This document shows positions 50,401 through 62,000 of a stretch of DNA of 62,000 nucleotides, one piece after another. Both the position numbers and the translations under genes were made by a program. The notes beneath the pieces were generated by a model. The model saw only the letters and a list, made by a program, of their open reading frames with translations. It did no database searches and had not been told where the DNA came from. Source of the stretch: Acanthaster planci (lineage: Eukaryota > Echinodermata > Asteroidea > Valvatida > Acanthasteridae); NCBI RefSeq assembly GCF_001949145.1, contig NW_019091400.1, positions 435,135 to 497,134 of the forward strand, given 5' to 3'. Position 1 is the first letter of the stretch. The number at the start of each line of letters is the position of its first letter.

Positions 50401-53400
50401 AGTAGCCACAACACTAGTCAGTAACACTAGAGTGGACACAGACATTCGGCTGGGCCAGACACTAATTTTAAGTTTAGTGTCTTTAGCCCAAGATTGTTTT
50501 GGGTGAAGCAGAAATTTTCCATTAATTTAAGGCAGTGTAAGTAAACTATGCCCTTTAAATTTGACCATGTTTCAAAGCACAAACATTCCTTTATAAATTC
50601 ATCCCCGAAAGTCATATACCCCCTGATCTTTTTCTTCGCTTCAAAAACTCCTGCAACATATTTGTTAGCATACTATACTGAAATCCGAATGCATTACATG
50701 GGAAAGAAGAGTGTCTGATTTGCCTATTCTGATCTTTAACTGCATTCTTCCTCTAGTATCCCCCTATCATTATCATGATCATCATCATCATCACCATAAG
50801 CTCAATTGTCTTTCCTTGTACTTACATCAGTTTCAGCTTCCACAGACATCATTACGTTCTCTATGCGGATTCCAAAATCCCCATCTTCATAATAACCAGG
50901 CTCTAGGTGGGTGAAACAGACATTAAAAAGCTCTAAAAAGAAGCCAGCTTGATAAAGTGTTTTCAAGTGGGTTTGGTTGAAGAGTTGGTTCAAGTGAACA
51001 CAAATTTACAGGCACTGTTATTAGTGTATTATGGACATGATATTGGACATGCTGAGGTTATCTTACCAAGAACAGTGAGGTGGGGGAGGATCAAGTCAGG
51101 CACCGAAACCGCCTTGTCACTTATTATATGGGCACAAAACAACTCTTCTTCAATGAAAATACAAATGTAAATGCAGGTAGTACTGTTTTCCCCTTTAAAC
51201 TACATCAAAATTAAAGAGATAGACCCTATATATTATTTCCCTTCCAGCAACAAGTACGTAGGCCTAGTTCCTTTAAACAGAAAGGCTAACACATACCATC
51301 GGAGAAGAACATTCCAACTTCAATAGGTTTCTCCCTCGAGGAGTATCCGAGGCTGATCCTCGCTGGCCCTAAAATGGTACACATGGAAAGGAATAAGTTG
51401 AATGCAGACCACCGTTGAAGAAATCGCGTTTTTGCCAGTTTTTCTTTCAAATACTCCACTGACTCTGAAAATCTTCACAATGACAAGTACGACAGCCAAT
51501 AAACCACCGGAACATCGAACAACATGCAACAGAGTCAGATATTCTATAGAAGTGTTTCTATGTAATTTGAATAATGTAGACTCACGTTTGAGGATCGATT
51601 TTAGAGACAAGCTACGACGGAGACCAGATTTACAAAGCTTCGGAAGACCGCTGAAGAGAGAGTTAAAGTAGCGGAGGCTGGGGTATAGCCCCCTCAAGAG
51701 TTTCAAGACAAAGACACCTATCGTGGCTGGGGGATACAGCCCCCTCAAGAGTTTGCTTGCATGCCCGATAAAAACGATAGCATCGCCAAGCCTAGGGCTA
51801 TATGTAACACTTTCTCAAAGGTTGCATGACTTCCTTAAGCATGATTACATCTGGACATGGATAATGGCTTGAAGAAATTTTCTCTGTGTTTCAGAGTCCA
51901 GACACGACGAGTTGTGGTAAGAAATTCAAAATTAAGTATAAAAATAATCAGTCCTGAAAAAAGCCTGATGGTCTGGATCAAAGTGGAAGATCAAACCCAC
52001 TCGAGCTTGCCCTTAGCATGCTATTGATTAAACTGAAAAGTAATGGCATAAAATTCATTTCATATTTTAGTTCTCAACAAAAATGTGTCAAACCTTCGTG
52101 CACATTCAGAAAACTGCCAATGCCGTGACCAGTTCCATGTCGGTAGTCAAGACCATTACTCCAGAGAGGGTTCCTGGCGATCACATCGAGAGCACGGCCT
52201 TTAGGAAAAAATAATTATCAGGTGATAACTGTTGTAGCCTTGGATTGAATGTTACAAAGGCATGGTATTTACAGCTGGTACAGCTGTTAAAGCCTACCAA
52301 ATGAATTTTCTCAGAAACTTCGGGACAGCTACTACGGGCTTACCCATGGTAAAGGGAGAGGACTGCATGTGGTTAAAAAAGGTCTGCGACCTATGGATAT
52401 CTCAGGAGCCACGGGTCGCCTGTGACATTAAAAGCTGCAAGCCCACACTTGTCCAACCCATTGCATCTTGTTCTTTTAATGAACACTCCTATTGGGGCCT
52501 GTTTGTAATGTTACAGTAAATAATTGGACTGGAATAAAAACTGATAGTAGAGATTTACCGTAAACATTTGAGCGAAAGTTGCTTGTGACCAAATCAATAT
52601 GCCCCATAAGGACGCGGGTATAGGCTTCCTGCAGTGAACAGCAAAACGAAACCTCTGTTAATTCTCACAATTTTACCATTAAATAGGTCTGTTTGAGTTG
52701 TTCCATTTCAGATCTGAGTGATCAGCTTTGAATTCAGTATCGGTAGAAACAATTCCTCTGTATTCATTGGTTTCCTTTTCTTCATAATGGCCTGAATGGT
52801 ATAATTCCAGACCCTATTTCGTAGAAAAGTTAATATATCCACTACAGATGTCTGACTTGTCGAAATGAATCCATTGAGATAGCCCATTAATTACTTTTTG
52901 GTTGTAGGCCTATTTACCTTTGTTTTTGCCTTAGGAGTTCCAAAATGAAATGTACGAGTTATATCGGTTGTTCCAGAGCTGCAATGTAACGCAAATTAAG
53001 ACACAAAGTGGTTAAGCAAGTGAAAAACGTTTTCCTGGTTTTAATTTATGAACTTATTTTGCTGGGTATAGAGAATAACGTGGATACATTACGCAACGTA
53101 TAAAAAGTTTCAAAGGACGTGTCGTTAATAGCCTTTTCTCTGTTTTAGCCATGTGATGCTAGTTTAAGGTCGAAAGGGTGGTCACAAATGGCAACCTTAG
53201 CCATAAGAATGATTTTGTTATTCTGTAAACTGACTTCGTGTTTCATGTTGCCCAAACGTATCGTACTTTGATCAAATTTGATCAAATTGGGTTGAGACAA
53301 TCCTGTGAGAGAGAAAGAAAGCCAACAAGAAACTCACAAATACTGGCCACCAGAGTCCAGGAGGAGTGTGCTCTTGTCCGTGATGCGCACATTGGTTTCT

Positions 53401-56400
53401 TCGGAGGAGCTGCCGTACAATTATTTGTTAATAATAATTAACATAATTCCCCAAGGAAAGGTACTGTACTTGAGTCTTCACCGTAGTTTTGCCTGTTACT
53501 AAACTACATTCGTTGGCATCCGTCGTGAAAAAACCTGAAGCTCAGGTTTGATATGGTTTATAGCTGGTGTAATAGCTGGGATAACTTGCGTAAACGAAAA
53601 GAAAAGAAAACCATCCCATCAGCTTATAGTGTGTTCACTGTTTTTGCTTTCATGCATATAGCATGGATAGTTAATGTCACGTCAAAAAGTTTTAATGAGA
53701 AAGCAATTATCACAAATGTAATACATGTCATTGTAATAAGACCAAACCTGTAGTGAATTACTGCTGCGTTTGCGCCGAACCCAGAAATGGTTCCAAAACT
53801 GAGTGTGTCAAACTCTTCGTCGTCTCTAAAACACAAAACGGGCATGGAAAATTGATGTGCTTCGATGTAACATAAGGCATGGTGTAGACTCGAGAAGTTT
53901 CCACTGTACCATAAGGACCCAGTTGTATATATCACTATTACATACAGTTCATCCTCATTGCTAAGTAATTTTAAGGAAATATGTGTTACAGATTAAGCCC
54001 ATAGAAAGCCCTTTTACTTTAGGATTGGTGTGTGCTGTTTCATTCTGTGTTTGTAAAGGGGGTTAACTGCATAGGCCTATATCACGTACTCGTGTGCCGC
54101 ACAAAATATCAATTTTAGGCATGAACTATCTGTTTGAACATGTACCTTATAATGGCGCAATAAATAAAGCGACTTACTTTCTGAATTCATACGCCATCCT
54201 TTCAACTTCCAATTCTGTCAATGTGTCTGATCCAATTGCTGGGTCCTGGCGTACATTTATACAAAAAAAATAACATTTTGGTATTTCTTTGGGGAGTAAA
54301 GTCGAAAAATTGGCTACAAGTGCTTTAGTAATAATGCATATCTAGACCATTCTTGCGCTGACTTTGGACAGCTAAGCAACAATAAAAAAGTAACTCGAAA
54401 TTCAGAATTCGAATAGCGTAAATATAAGGACATTGTCGAAAAATAACCAGACCACCTCCGAAACGACTTAGGTAGAAAATTATCAAAACAATAAACGTGC
54501 TAGTAAACTCTTAGCAGATTAAACGGAACTTCTTCCTTTTTCCAAACGGATTTCTTAAACTACTGTGATATAATTTTGGAGTATACACCTCCGTATACTC
54601 AACTATTAAGCTCGCATAATGCATTTCTAATCAACTCACCTCCAAGGCTGAAAAGGTCTCTTGAAGCCAGCCTCCCAACTCTACGAGGGCCACAGAGTCT
54701 TTAAGCTGTTCAATTGAGGAATCAGTTATATTAATATTATTGTTGTTGGATTTTGTGCCTTGAGCACGTATCAGCGGTATAGGCTGGTGCCGTCCTGGCG
54801 GCCAGCACCGTCGAATAATATAGTAGAACAACCATAAACCAGCAGATGGGATATATCGACCTAAATAAAAAGTTTGCATCTTATCTGCATTATAAACACT
54901 CCATTGATCAGCTGTCTACGTCCTGTTGGACATCACACACGAGGCGACCAAACAGACAATCCAAACCTTCACTGTCTGTCATCGACAAAGTTATCACCAG
55001 TACTACAGTCTCCGTCATCAGGTAGACTTACGTGAGCTCGTTTCATGCCCTCAATTTCCTTCTCACTTTTCATGGCTTTCATTAAGAGGATCGGGGATTG
55101 AGACATAATCTGCTTTTCCTGGGTGCAAAATCAACCAAAGTAAAAATGTAAAAATTTAGCATGAGCACTGGATGATAACCATTAGCTTGTCGATATTTCC
55201 GTTATTTTTCGAATCGTTTGAAATGTGAATAAAATCGAAAGCAATCTGTTCCTTCGATGATCTGAAGAGCGAACATTCAATGCATTCCACTACACTTGGG
55301 ATTTATAATGAACGATTTCCATGTGAGTAATTTTGTATACCCAAGGCAATGACCATCTCGTAGCTTATACTCGGGTATCTGTTTTAAAAACCCAAAGTAA
55401 CCCATGAAGGCCCGAGTTGATTCAATTAAAGAGACCCTACTAATTTGGTCAAATGTTCAATCAAGAATGGCTAAAAAATTAAAGAAGTTGATTTTTTGGG
55501 ATAAAATTTCTTCATGTTTTCAAGAGTCTGGGCTGTTTAATAGCAATAGTGTTCTTCCGCAGGGAAGCCTTATTTTTAAGGATTCTGTTTGTCATTTTTG
55601 CCCTAGATGAGGAGTGGAGGCTTAACAACCTACTAGTTACCTCTGGTACTCGTTCATAAATGGCGTAGCTAGCAAGGTCGCTGAACCATATCTTCTTGAT
55701 GCTATCTGAATCGCCCAAGACTTTTAGATCCGGAAGGAACTGGCTGTAGTCCAGAAACTGGGTACATTCTGGTAAAAGGTCATATGCAATCTGATCCTTA
55801 AAAATCATTTAAAGTAGGAACTGTATTCTTGGCCAATATCTAGACACCACCATTAAACACAACTGCTTGAGAAAGGATACAGAGCCAGATTTGAAATTTG
55901 TAACGATGGTAAAACTCCACCTGAGTCAGTCGATTTTCTATGCTTCAATTAAAAAAGGATGCGGTGTTCACGTCTTTTCAGTTCTTTCGTATGACAGTTG
56001 TAAGGCGAGCTACTTGACGCGTGCATCTTGTGTGAATTAGTACATTAAGGAAAGTAGAGTTGAAGGAGAGAAATTAGAGGAGGTTGTGCGGAGTTGCATC
56101 CCGGGACTTCTAAATAAGATGGCATAAGTGAAGCCTGGCAACATCAACAGTTTTTTTGTTATTTACCTGCTCCAGTACAGCCTGTAGCTTCCAGGTGATT
56201 CAAAACTTCTGAGGTAGCTCGCGTGTCTCGTCCATTTACGTACCATCTGTCGTAGAAAACGATTTAGTTGACATTTTGTTGGCAAAACAAATTCTATCAA
56301 TAATCTTACTCTTGTTGACACGATTGTCAGGTCTTTATGGTACTAAATGTTTATAAAGAGTTTTTAAAGATCACGAATAGCCACAATGGATAACATTAAA

Positions 56401-59400
56401 GCTAATTTCCCACCTGCTTCTAATCATACAAGAGGCACAAGCGTAGAAAGAATTTACTTTGCAACAGCGGATACCAGCCAAAGTGAAACGCGATGTAATT
56501 ACTTTGTTTCACCTACACGTGGAAAGCTATCTAAAATTGGCTGTTATTTTTATGAGGAATCATTTCAACTGTGGGCCAATTCGAAAGCGAACACTTACTT
56601 GATGGAGTCTTCCGTGATAATCAGATAGGATATGATCATGGGGTTATACGGTATATCTCTGCTCCTCATGTTGAACAGCCCTGAGAGGAATCACACAACA
56701 GCAAGTTGTAATTATTGTAGGTTGTGTAATTGTGGTTAGTGCCCCGAAACCTTTGCTGCTTTGAACATCGTTTTACTAGGCGCATTCTGTCTGAAATCAT
56801 GCCTGCATATTGGTATAATATTGTTACGCAGGTTATCAGTTCGTGAAGCACAAAACATCTTTCGACAGTAGTCAAATCATTTGTACACATTGAGGTAAAT
56901 TCGAACGTTCAGAGTCGTAAATGCTTTAAATAACGCCTTATTAACTCCCACCGTTTTTTGTGACGATGAACTCGATAATGGACCCAATCTCAACAAGAAA
57001 GTTACAAAGCCCGCCAAGCGAACTTGATTCAGTATATTACAATAAATGCAAGTCGATTCCATTCAGCTACTCACAGGCAGTTTCGTCCAAAGCACTAATC
57101 ACAAGCACATCTGCTGCGTCCGGTTCCAGGTTTTTCATTTTAGCGCGAACATTTTCGTTCCCCGGGAGAGAAAAAATCTTCTGCTTCCACGTCTCTCCTA
57201 TTTGTGAAAGGAGGGATCAATCAAAAGGTCGACTAGTTGTCGGGTGGTACATCAATAATAGAAAAAAATGAGGTTTAACAGGAAAACAATTCAAGATTAA
57301 GATTTGTAGATTTCCTTTCACAAAATCGAAAACTTTCCCCGGTGGAAATCATTTTACCGTACGAATTGGCAATTTTTTTGACATGGAGCCAATATATCAG
57401 CCATTCCTTTTCATGTAAAATAATAGTCTCTTATAGGTTAATAATAAGTCCTACTCATTATTGGCTTGTTTGTATTCCGGTTTTGAACATCTCTGGATAG
57501 TAAACCCAACTGTCTCTTGGGTGATGCTAAAAGAAGCGAAATTCTCTGGCATCCCTCGTGCTACACTTTAGGTGCATTTATTTCGTGACATTACCCGTAT
57601 AGATGGTGGAGTCTAGGATCTTCAGAGGTTCAGTCGGGTAGCTTGGCTGTGGTACTTCGGTGTCTTGAGACCAAATTGTATCCACCAAATTGGTAGTCTC
57701 AGACACCATGAACAGTACTTTGTCCTTCTCAGCAGCAAATACACTAATGTAATTTACGTAATCAGCTGCGATTGGAACAAAAGACATCATATTATTCTTA
57801 GAGCCAAGGAACGCAATGAACAACAATGAAAGCAGGAATGCAAGTCGAAGGTATTACACCGAGCAGATGGATAAGACTGAAGACTAAACGCCACAGCTGC
57901 CAAAAAGTCACAGAGACTGTTCACAAGTTTATTTTCTTCCTTTTGAAAGACAGATTCAGAAATTTATCGAGAAACATAGGAAAGTTTGATTAAACGTTTT
58001 ACAAATAACGGTCCAATTTACACATAGATTGTCGGGACTAAAATAAAAAAGAATTACGTACTTGCTGATATAACAGTAGGGTCAAATCCGATCCTGCTAC
58101 CATTTGCCATGTTTTTGGCAATCCATTCATCAGGATTAGGAACATCAGTTAAGCCTGTCAATAAGAACAAACTTGGCGTAATACCGATGTGCTGAATTCT
58201 GACCACATTGCTTGCATGGATTTGGTTGATAATTTATTTGTATGCATGGAATACTGTTCCAGCATTTAAACTGAAAGACTGGGTTACTAAAGTGAGTGCA
58301 ATCAATAATCATCACTGCTACAAGCTCTAGCAACGCTGCACTAATTAATGCCATTGTAATCGTGGAAATTTCCCTATCAACCACAAACCAAGATTGTCAC
58401 TGTAGTCGTCATCGTATGCTGGACAGTGTGAAAATGATCAGTAATGAAAATTATCTTTATCACAGTCATAGATGCATTTTAGCAGACACCAAACCACAGC
58501 AGAAACCACTGTCGTCGTGATGGTTAGTCGAAGCATCGCGAACATCATCACCGTCACGAAAAACTCCGGCACCTAGCGTCCATCGCTGTTTTTTGACGTC
58601 TCAAGGATACTGTTGCTTTCAACTACTATTTTCTAACCTTGTTTCATAAGGTTCCAGTTGCAGTCCAGCTCTCTCTCTGCCTGCACAAAGTATCTCCCGT
58701 CTGTCCAAATATATGCACCGTTTGTTGCCGTCACTATCGCAAATCCTGCAGTAGGTGAAACAGTAATGACCATGCATCTATGTTCACTATTCATAAGAAG
58801 GCTTGACGGGAACATCTGGATGAAGCATTTGCTTAGTTTCAAAATGATGAGTCACCGTCGTACAAAAAGTTAGCATTATGAAAATACATTATAGCTTGCC
58901 ATCTAAATAGATGAATGTTTAATGAGCCGATCCTTCTGCGTCCCAATCAGAAACAAAGCTCGCGAAACTGAACCACTTCCTCCCCTCCTTTCAAAAAAGA
59001 TGGAGACAAATGCTACTACAATTTATAATAAAAAGTTAAAGTTTATCTAAGAAACACGAGTAGGTAACAATGCTGTAGATTAGTCGTCTAGAATATTTGT
59101 TTCACAGATAGAAAGGTTCTCCTCACCCGATAAGTCGACGACACAGACGTTTGAAAAGAAGCTTTAGCATATTGGGCCTGCAAAGAGATTGCAATGCAGC
59201 TTGTGTTGGCCAGAAAAGAGTTTTTCTTTTCTGTTTGATAAACAGCCTACCTGCAGATCCGCTTAGCCCAGATATGTACGTCCTGCGCTCATCATGCTCT
59301 GAAACATACTCACTCTGAAAAAGTATCATCGGTGGTTACTAATCAAACTCTCAATATATACATGTGTATACTTACAGTGTAAATTGAATCGAATTGGCTT

Positions 59401-60645
59401 TTGCATACACGTACATTTATTGCCTATTTGTTATCACGCATGGCCTTTGTTTCGAGGCAAACCCACACTTTTATGGACTTACATAATCTACCTCATTGGA
59501 GCTGATATAGTTTACATGGTCATGGAGCAACTTCTGACAAATTGAGAGGTATAAACCTTTCACGTCATCGATGGCTCCAAGTTAAATTCCCCCTTCTGTT
59601 CAATGACTGACTACATAGTACAGTTATTTTAAGCAGCACCCTCTTCCCATCAGTTTACCCCGTGGGCATCTTCCGACGGTACGAGGTAGGCATCGAAGTT
59701 GTACTTGGCCATCTCCACTCTCAGAGCAGCAAGGCGGGTCGTGGTGTCGACTACCGTGGGTGGATACACCTGTATTGGGTGTAATTGTAAATGAAACACG
59801 ATATTCTAAAGGTGCTTTTCAATATGTACGTTTTAAAGGTTCGTTGCGCACAGGATGTGTTCACGCGCTTCACTTTCACGGACATAAAAATTCACTCCAG
59901 AAGGGTGGAATAAACCACTTTTTACCTGAAGGCGTAGCTAATAACTTCTGGTTGACTTTAGCTAAGTTAACACGCTTCCCGATCTGAATATCACATGTTC
60001 AGCGCAGCAGGGTCCAAGGTGTCATTTTACATCATACGAGTAATTTTAATGCGAATAAAGAACGAGGTGCCTTTCCATACGTACGTGTACTTTTTTGGCT
60101 ACACAATGCGTTCGTGGGTTTCACTTTCAAGGACACAAAAGTCGACTCATTAACATAACACGCGCGTGCGTTGCATTCGACCGTCAGAATCACCCATCTA
60201 GCGATGTTGACGGACACGCAACGTTTTGTGCAAATGTTGACGCGCATGTGGAAAGGTGCCTTTAAACTGTTGATTGGTCGATAGCTGTCAGCTGACGCCA
60301 TTGCATCGGGTAGGGCAGGGATGCTGATTGGTCACCGTATCAAGGTTGAGAGGTGACAGTGTTGCACAATTTAACCTAAACTACCTCTCAAAACAGCCTG
60401 CATGTTCAGTGGACTAAATTATTATCTATAGGTATCCACAACAAAACCCTAATTTTTAAAGTAATGGTAATCTTTCCAATTACCGGTGTGGGGGAGTCAC
60501 AGTCCTTTGTTTCATCAGCTCTTGTCTGCCGATGATTTGTTTGTCCAGAGAATGGTGCCAAATACTGATCTATCTCCTTCCCAGTCATAGATATCGGACT
60601 GCTCATCACCATTACACATCCTGCTGAATTATAAATATACTTTTC
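46218..60645 (-). CDS. XPNPEP2: Membrane-type Xaa-Pro aminopeptidase (aminopeptidase P, M24), partial at 5' end
   Basis: Twenty-two minus-strand exons join in frame. From exon 59769-59659 to the stop they give 674 residues, preceded by an N-terminal exon about 60645-60484. The enzyme removes an N-terminal residue in front of proline and uses two metal ions. Ligands are present: [34 protein letters not shown] and GIRIENV, plus the catalytic histidines in AAVIHY and LNVHEG. The chain ends [15 protein letters not shown] and TLRMG, a hydrophobic C-terminus like the GPI signal of XPNPEP2 and absent from cytosolic XPNPEP1, so a cell-surface enzyme is inferred. Similarity ([25 protein letters not shown]) is also closest to XPNPEP2. 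The signal-peptide exon was not found, either missed in 60650-62000 or beyond the window. Confidence 0.9.
47430..50825 (-). other. Large intron of the aminopeptidase gene (3.4 kb)
   Basis: The longest intron of the gene, AT-rich. A plus-strand frame at 48934-49167 encodes a very basic 77-residue peptide ([15 protein letters not shown]) that I do not recognise and do not call. A short CATCAT run lies near 50780. No repeat boundary or exon was recognised. Confidence 0.5.
50826..54705 (-). CDS. XPNPEP2: Aminopeptidase P exons for the M24 pita-bread catalytic domain
   Basis: Exons 54705-54640, 54245-54178, 53825-53748, 53409-53338, 52978-52918, 52628-52559, 52198-52094, 51368-51297 and 50902-50826. 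Landmarks are [113 protein letters not shown] and [17 protein letters not shown]. Two aspartates, one histidine and two glutamates of the dinuclear metal site are all intact. The first metal glutamate codon is split by an intron (G|AG). Confidence 0.92.
51672..51753. repeat. GGCTGGGG.ATA.AGCCCCCTCAAGAGTTT, two copies 49 bp apart
   Basis: The sequences around 51677-51702 and 51726-51752 are nearly identical, and each contains a small internal palindrome (GGGG...CCCC). They lie in the intron between aminopeptidase exons 51368-51297 and 52198-52094. Confidence 0.7.
55032..56680 (-). CDS. XPNPEP2: Aminopeptidase P exons for the second N-terminal domain
   Basis: Exons 56680-56599, 56246-56167, 55768-55641 and 55118-55032. 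Landmarks are [76 protein letters not shown] and [12 protein letters not shown]. The third exon must start at 55768 (acceptor TTTTACCAG). A longer open frame to 55796 breaks the phase. Confidence 0.85.
57075..59769 (-). CDS. XPNPEP2: Aminopeptidase P exons for the first N-terminal domain
   Basis: Exons 59769-59659, 59314-59251, 58745-58638, 58154-58062, 57765-57595 and 57197-57075. Landmarks in order are [94 protein letters not shown], then SALDETA. This is the creatinase-type N-terminal domain shared by aminopeptidase P enzymes. It shapes the active-site entrance and the oligomer. All junction phases agree. Confidence 0.88.
59806..60262. repeat. Related repeats AGGTGC.TTTC.ATA.GTACGT with inverted end
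   Basis: The stretch 59808-59900 (AAAGGTGCTTTTCAATATGT ... TTCACTTTCACGGACA) resembles 60066-60150 (GAGGTGCCTTTCCATACGT ... TTTCACTTTCAAGGACAC) in direct orientation. A third piece, CATGTGGAAAGGTGCCTTT at about 60246-60264, is inverted to both. They are probably fragments of one transposon family in the first introns of the aminopeptidase gene. Confidence 0.5.
60484..60645 (-). CDS. XPNPEP2: Aminopeptidase P: N-terminal exon upstream of the creatinase-like domain
   Basis: This minus-strand frame ends [12 protein letters not shown]|gtaatt and joins [10 protein letters not shown] in the next exon, matching the R-N-C-S...PP..TVV.TT region of XPNPEP2. The right boundary is uncertain: acceptors end at 60646 (phase 0) or 60624 (phase 1). 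It has no hydrophobic signal, so another exon must precede it. Confidence 0.6.
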
Positions 60646-62000
60646 CTGACAAAACCTCAAGGTAAAAGTTTTATTAATGGGACTTCAAATTGTACATCTT
60701 TTCCGTGTCAACGAAATACAGTGGTATATGATGGATGCACCCATTTATATATATAAAAACAGAGAGAACGAAAAATTTCAAGCAATGACAGGTTGAAAAT
60801 GCAAGAAAGGTTGAAAAGAAAATTACGTCTACCACAAAAGACGTCTTTTCATGTTATGAAGTCATCAATCCTTGTATAATATTGCTCAAAAAACAACTTT
60901 AACATTTTAGTAGTTATGTGTAGAGAAATTCGTCTGTTTTACTCGAATATCAATGCACGTCCAGTTACCTTGAAAGTCCATGAATGCGACTTTTGTTGTA
61001 ATAAGTAGTTTGGTTGTTTAAGATACACTCTACCAGGTCTAAATATATCAACGCGTTAGATCATTCAGTTCCCAAGTTCAAGCTGAAAAACATCTCCCTT
61101 ATGCCTAATAACGATTGACTCACCTGTTAGTTGATATCTGAAAGCACGCAGATCTCCAGATCAAGATTTATGTAAGTGCGTGATTTCAAGTTGATATTGC
61201 AAATTTTCTGGGAGATATTCCGATGTATAGATTTGCAGATTTTTTAAGCATTTAAAATGTACCGTACTTCATTAATCAAGGAAGAATTCTCTTCACTCTC
61301 TGCAAAATTGTTGCCCAGCTTAAAATTTGTTAAATCCCAAAGTATCAACTCCTTATCTGCTTGAGTTCATAGGATGCATACCACATCTGTCATAGGATGA
61401 CAGATGTGTGAGTTATTTTTATCTATTGCTGCTTTTACGTTCAGACTTTGACCGGCATCTTACATAAATACGGTTTTTGCTATGCAAACATGCCTGTCGT
61501 ACGGGCTTCTCTCTAAATGGCTCGTGTTATTTTGTAGAACATAGTCTATACTGGTGGAGTTTTGTACTTAAATGAATAGATCAGTCCAGAATATATTCAG
61601 ATAACTGTGCAGCCAGAAAGAGAGGATTCGTTGTACGAAGTGCTTGTTCTACACATTCGACACAGCCCTCCCCCACCGCAACCGGTACAACGGCAGCTTA
61701 TACCATTATAAATGGTTTCTTGAAAGTGCGTAATGAGAGTTCAAAGATACTCCTTTCTCTCTCCTCACACAACAGGAGAATTGGTGACAATTAGACGGGA
61801 ACAAGGAAAATGGACGTAAAAAGAGAAAAGAAATGAATATCGCCAATTCCCTCGAGAACGTGTCTAAAGTGACTCGCCTCCAGTCATGGCCATTTTGTAA
61901 GAACCAGTCCCTCCAAACTCCCAGTAAACAGTAGCATCGACGAGTTACATAGCTCAACATGAGACAAATCCCATTTTTAATCAACATATCCCTTTTGGTC
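60646..62000. other. Right-edge spacer, first aminopeptidase exon not found
   Basis: No minus-strand ATG followed by a hydrophobic run and a donor was found. The longest minus-strand frame (61987-61706) has a hydrophobic stretch ELAIFISFLFL, but no splice site links it in phase. A perfect hairpin (CACATCTGTCAT / ATGACAGATGTG, loop AGG) lies at 61382-61408. Otherwise nothing was recognised. Confidence 0.4.

Noticed and set aside
51320-51748. 142-codon minus-strand open frame
   Set aside because: It overlaps real aminopeptidase exon 51368-51297 in another register, is low in recognisable motifs, and covers the GGCTGGGG repeat. Treated as chance.
55641-55796. Longer version of the aminopeptidase exon beginning at 55796 ([10 protein letters not shown]...)
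   Set aside because: It needs a phase-0 upstream exon, but the preceding exon ends in phase 1. Starting at 55768 after TTTTACCAG restores the frame and matches the family length ([12 protein letters not shown]).
61706-61987. Minus-strand frame as the missing signal-peptide exon of the aminopeptidase
   Set aside because: It has a hydrophobic stretch but no methionine close before it and no donor giving a compatible phase with the exon at 60484-60645.

Overview
The window is eukaryotic DNA from an animal. Genes are split into short exons with GT-AG introns and TATA-poor, AT-rich spacers, and transposon debris lies throughout. The palindrome ACATGTA and the string TAGGCCTA recur many times. The gene content (flavin monooxygenase, R-SNARE, multi-CUB secreted protein, membrane aminopeptidase P) and L2-type LINE remains fit a marine invertebrate deuterostome. 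An echinoderm is my best guess, but this is inference. One assembly gap (N run) lies at 13579-13812.

Layout. (1) 2128-3981, + strand: a complete two-coding-exon flavin-containing monooxygenase (FMO). (2) 4100-10345: the FMO 3' flank is followed by a second, diverged copy of itself. A dead, 5'-truncated L2-clade LINE (- strand, 4910-8046) lies between the copies, and the 3' tail of another LINE (about 9385-9950, + strand) sits inside the second copy. (3) 11172-14819, + strand: a VAMP/synaptobrevin R-SNARE of 114 residues in five exons. Its ATG appears to be split by an intron (AT|G). (4) 16710-44062, + strand: a 31-exon gene whose exons join in frame into 1785 residues: signal peptide, one TSP1 repeat, three CUB domains, a W-x-L-V-F-R-A domain, then nine more CUB domains. 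(5) 46218 to about 60645, - strand: at least 22 exons of a membrane-type Xaa-Pro aminopeptidase (XPNPEP2-like, M24 family). All metal ligands are present and the C-terminus looks like a GPI signal. Its first exon was not found and may lie beyond 62000.

All four genes were assembled by hand from translated exons, splice sites and phase. For the CUB gene, XPNPEP2 and FMO every junction keeps frame. In the CUB gene nearly every CUB is encoded by two exons, with a phase-1 intron between domains and a phase-0 intron inside each domain just after the third cysteine. The array therefore looks like serial exon-pair duplication. CUB3 and CUB7 break the pattern in the same way: both lack the first disulfide pair, and both carry a 20-25 residue insertion with a basic R-x-[RK]-R site, so the secreted chain could be cut into three pieces.

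Non-coding structure includes four fold-back elements with long inverted arms, two copies of a CAGTGG-ended inverted-repeat element, one clear tRNA-derived SINE and one possible degenerate SINE, a 12-bp minisatellite, a local 129-bp duplication spanning a CUB splice donor, and two adjacent perfect hairpins in one intron. The CUB gene and the aminopeptidase gene are convergent (tail to tail). I see no operon-like or shared-pathway logic among the four genes beyond both of these products being extracellular.
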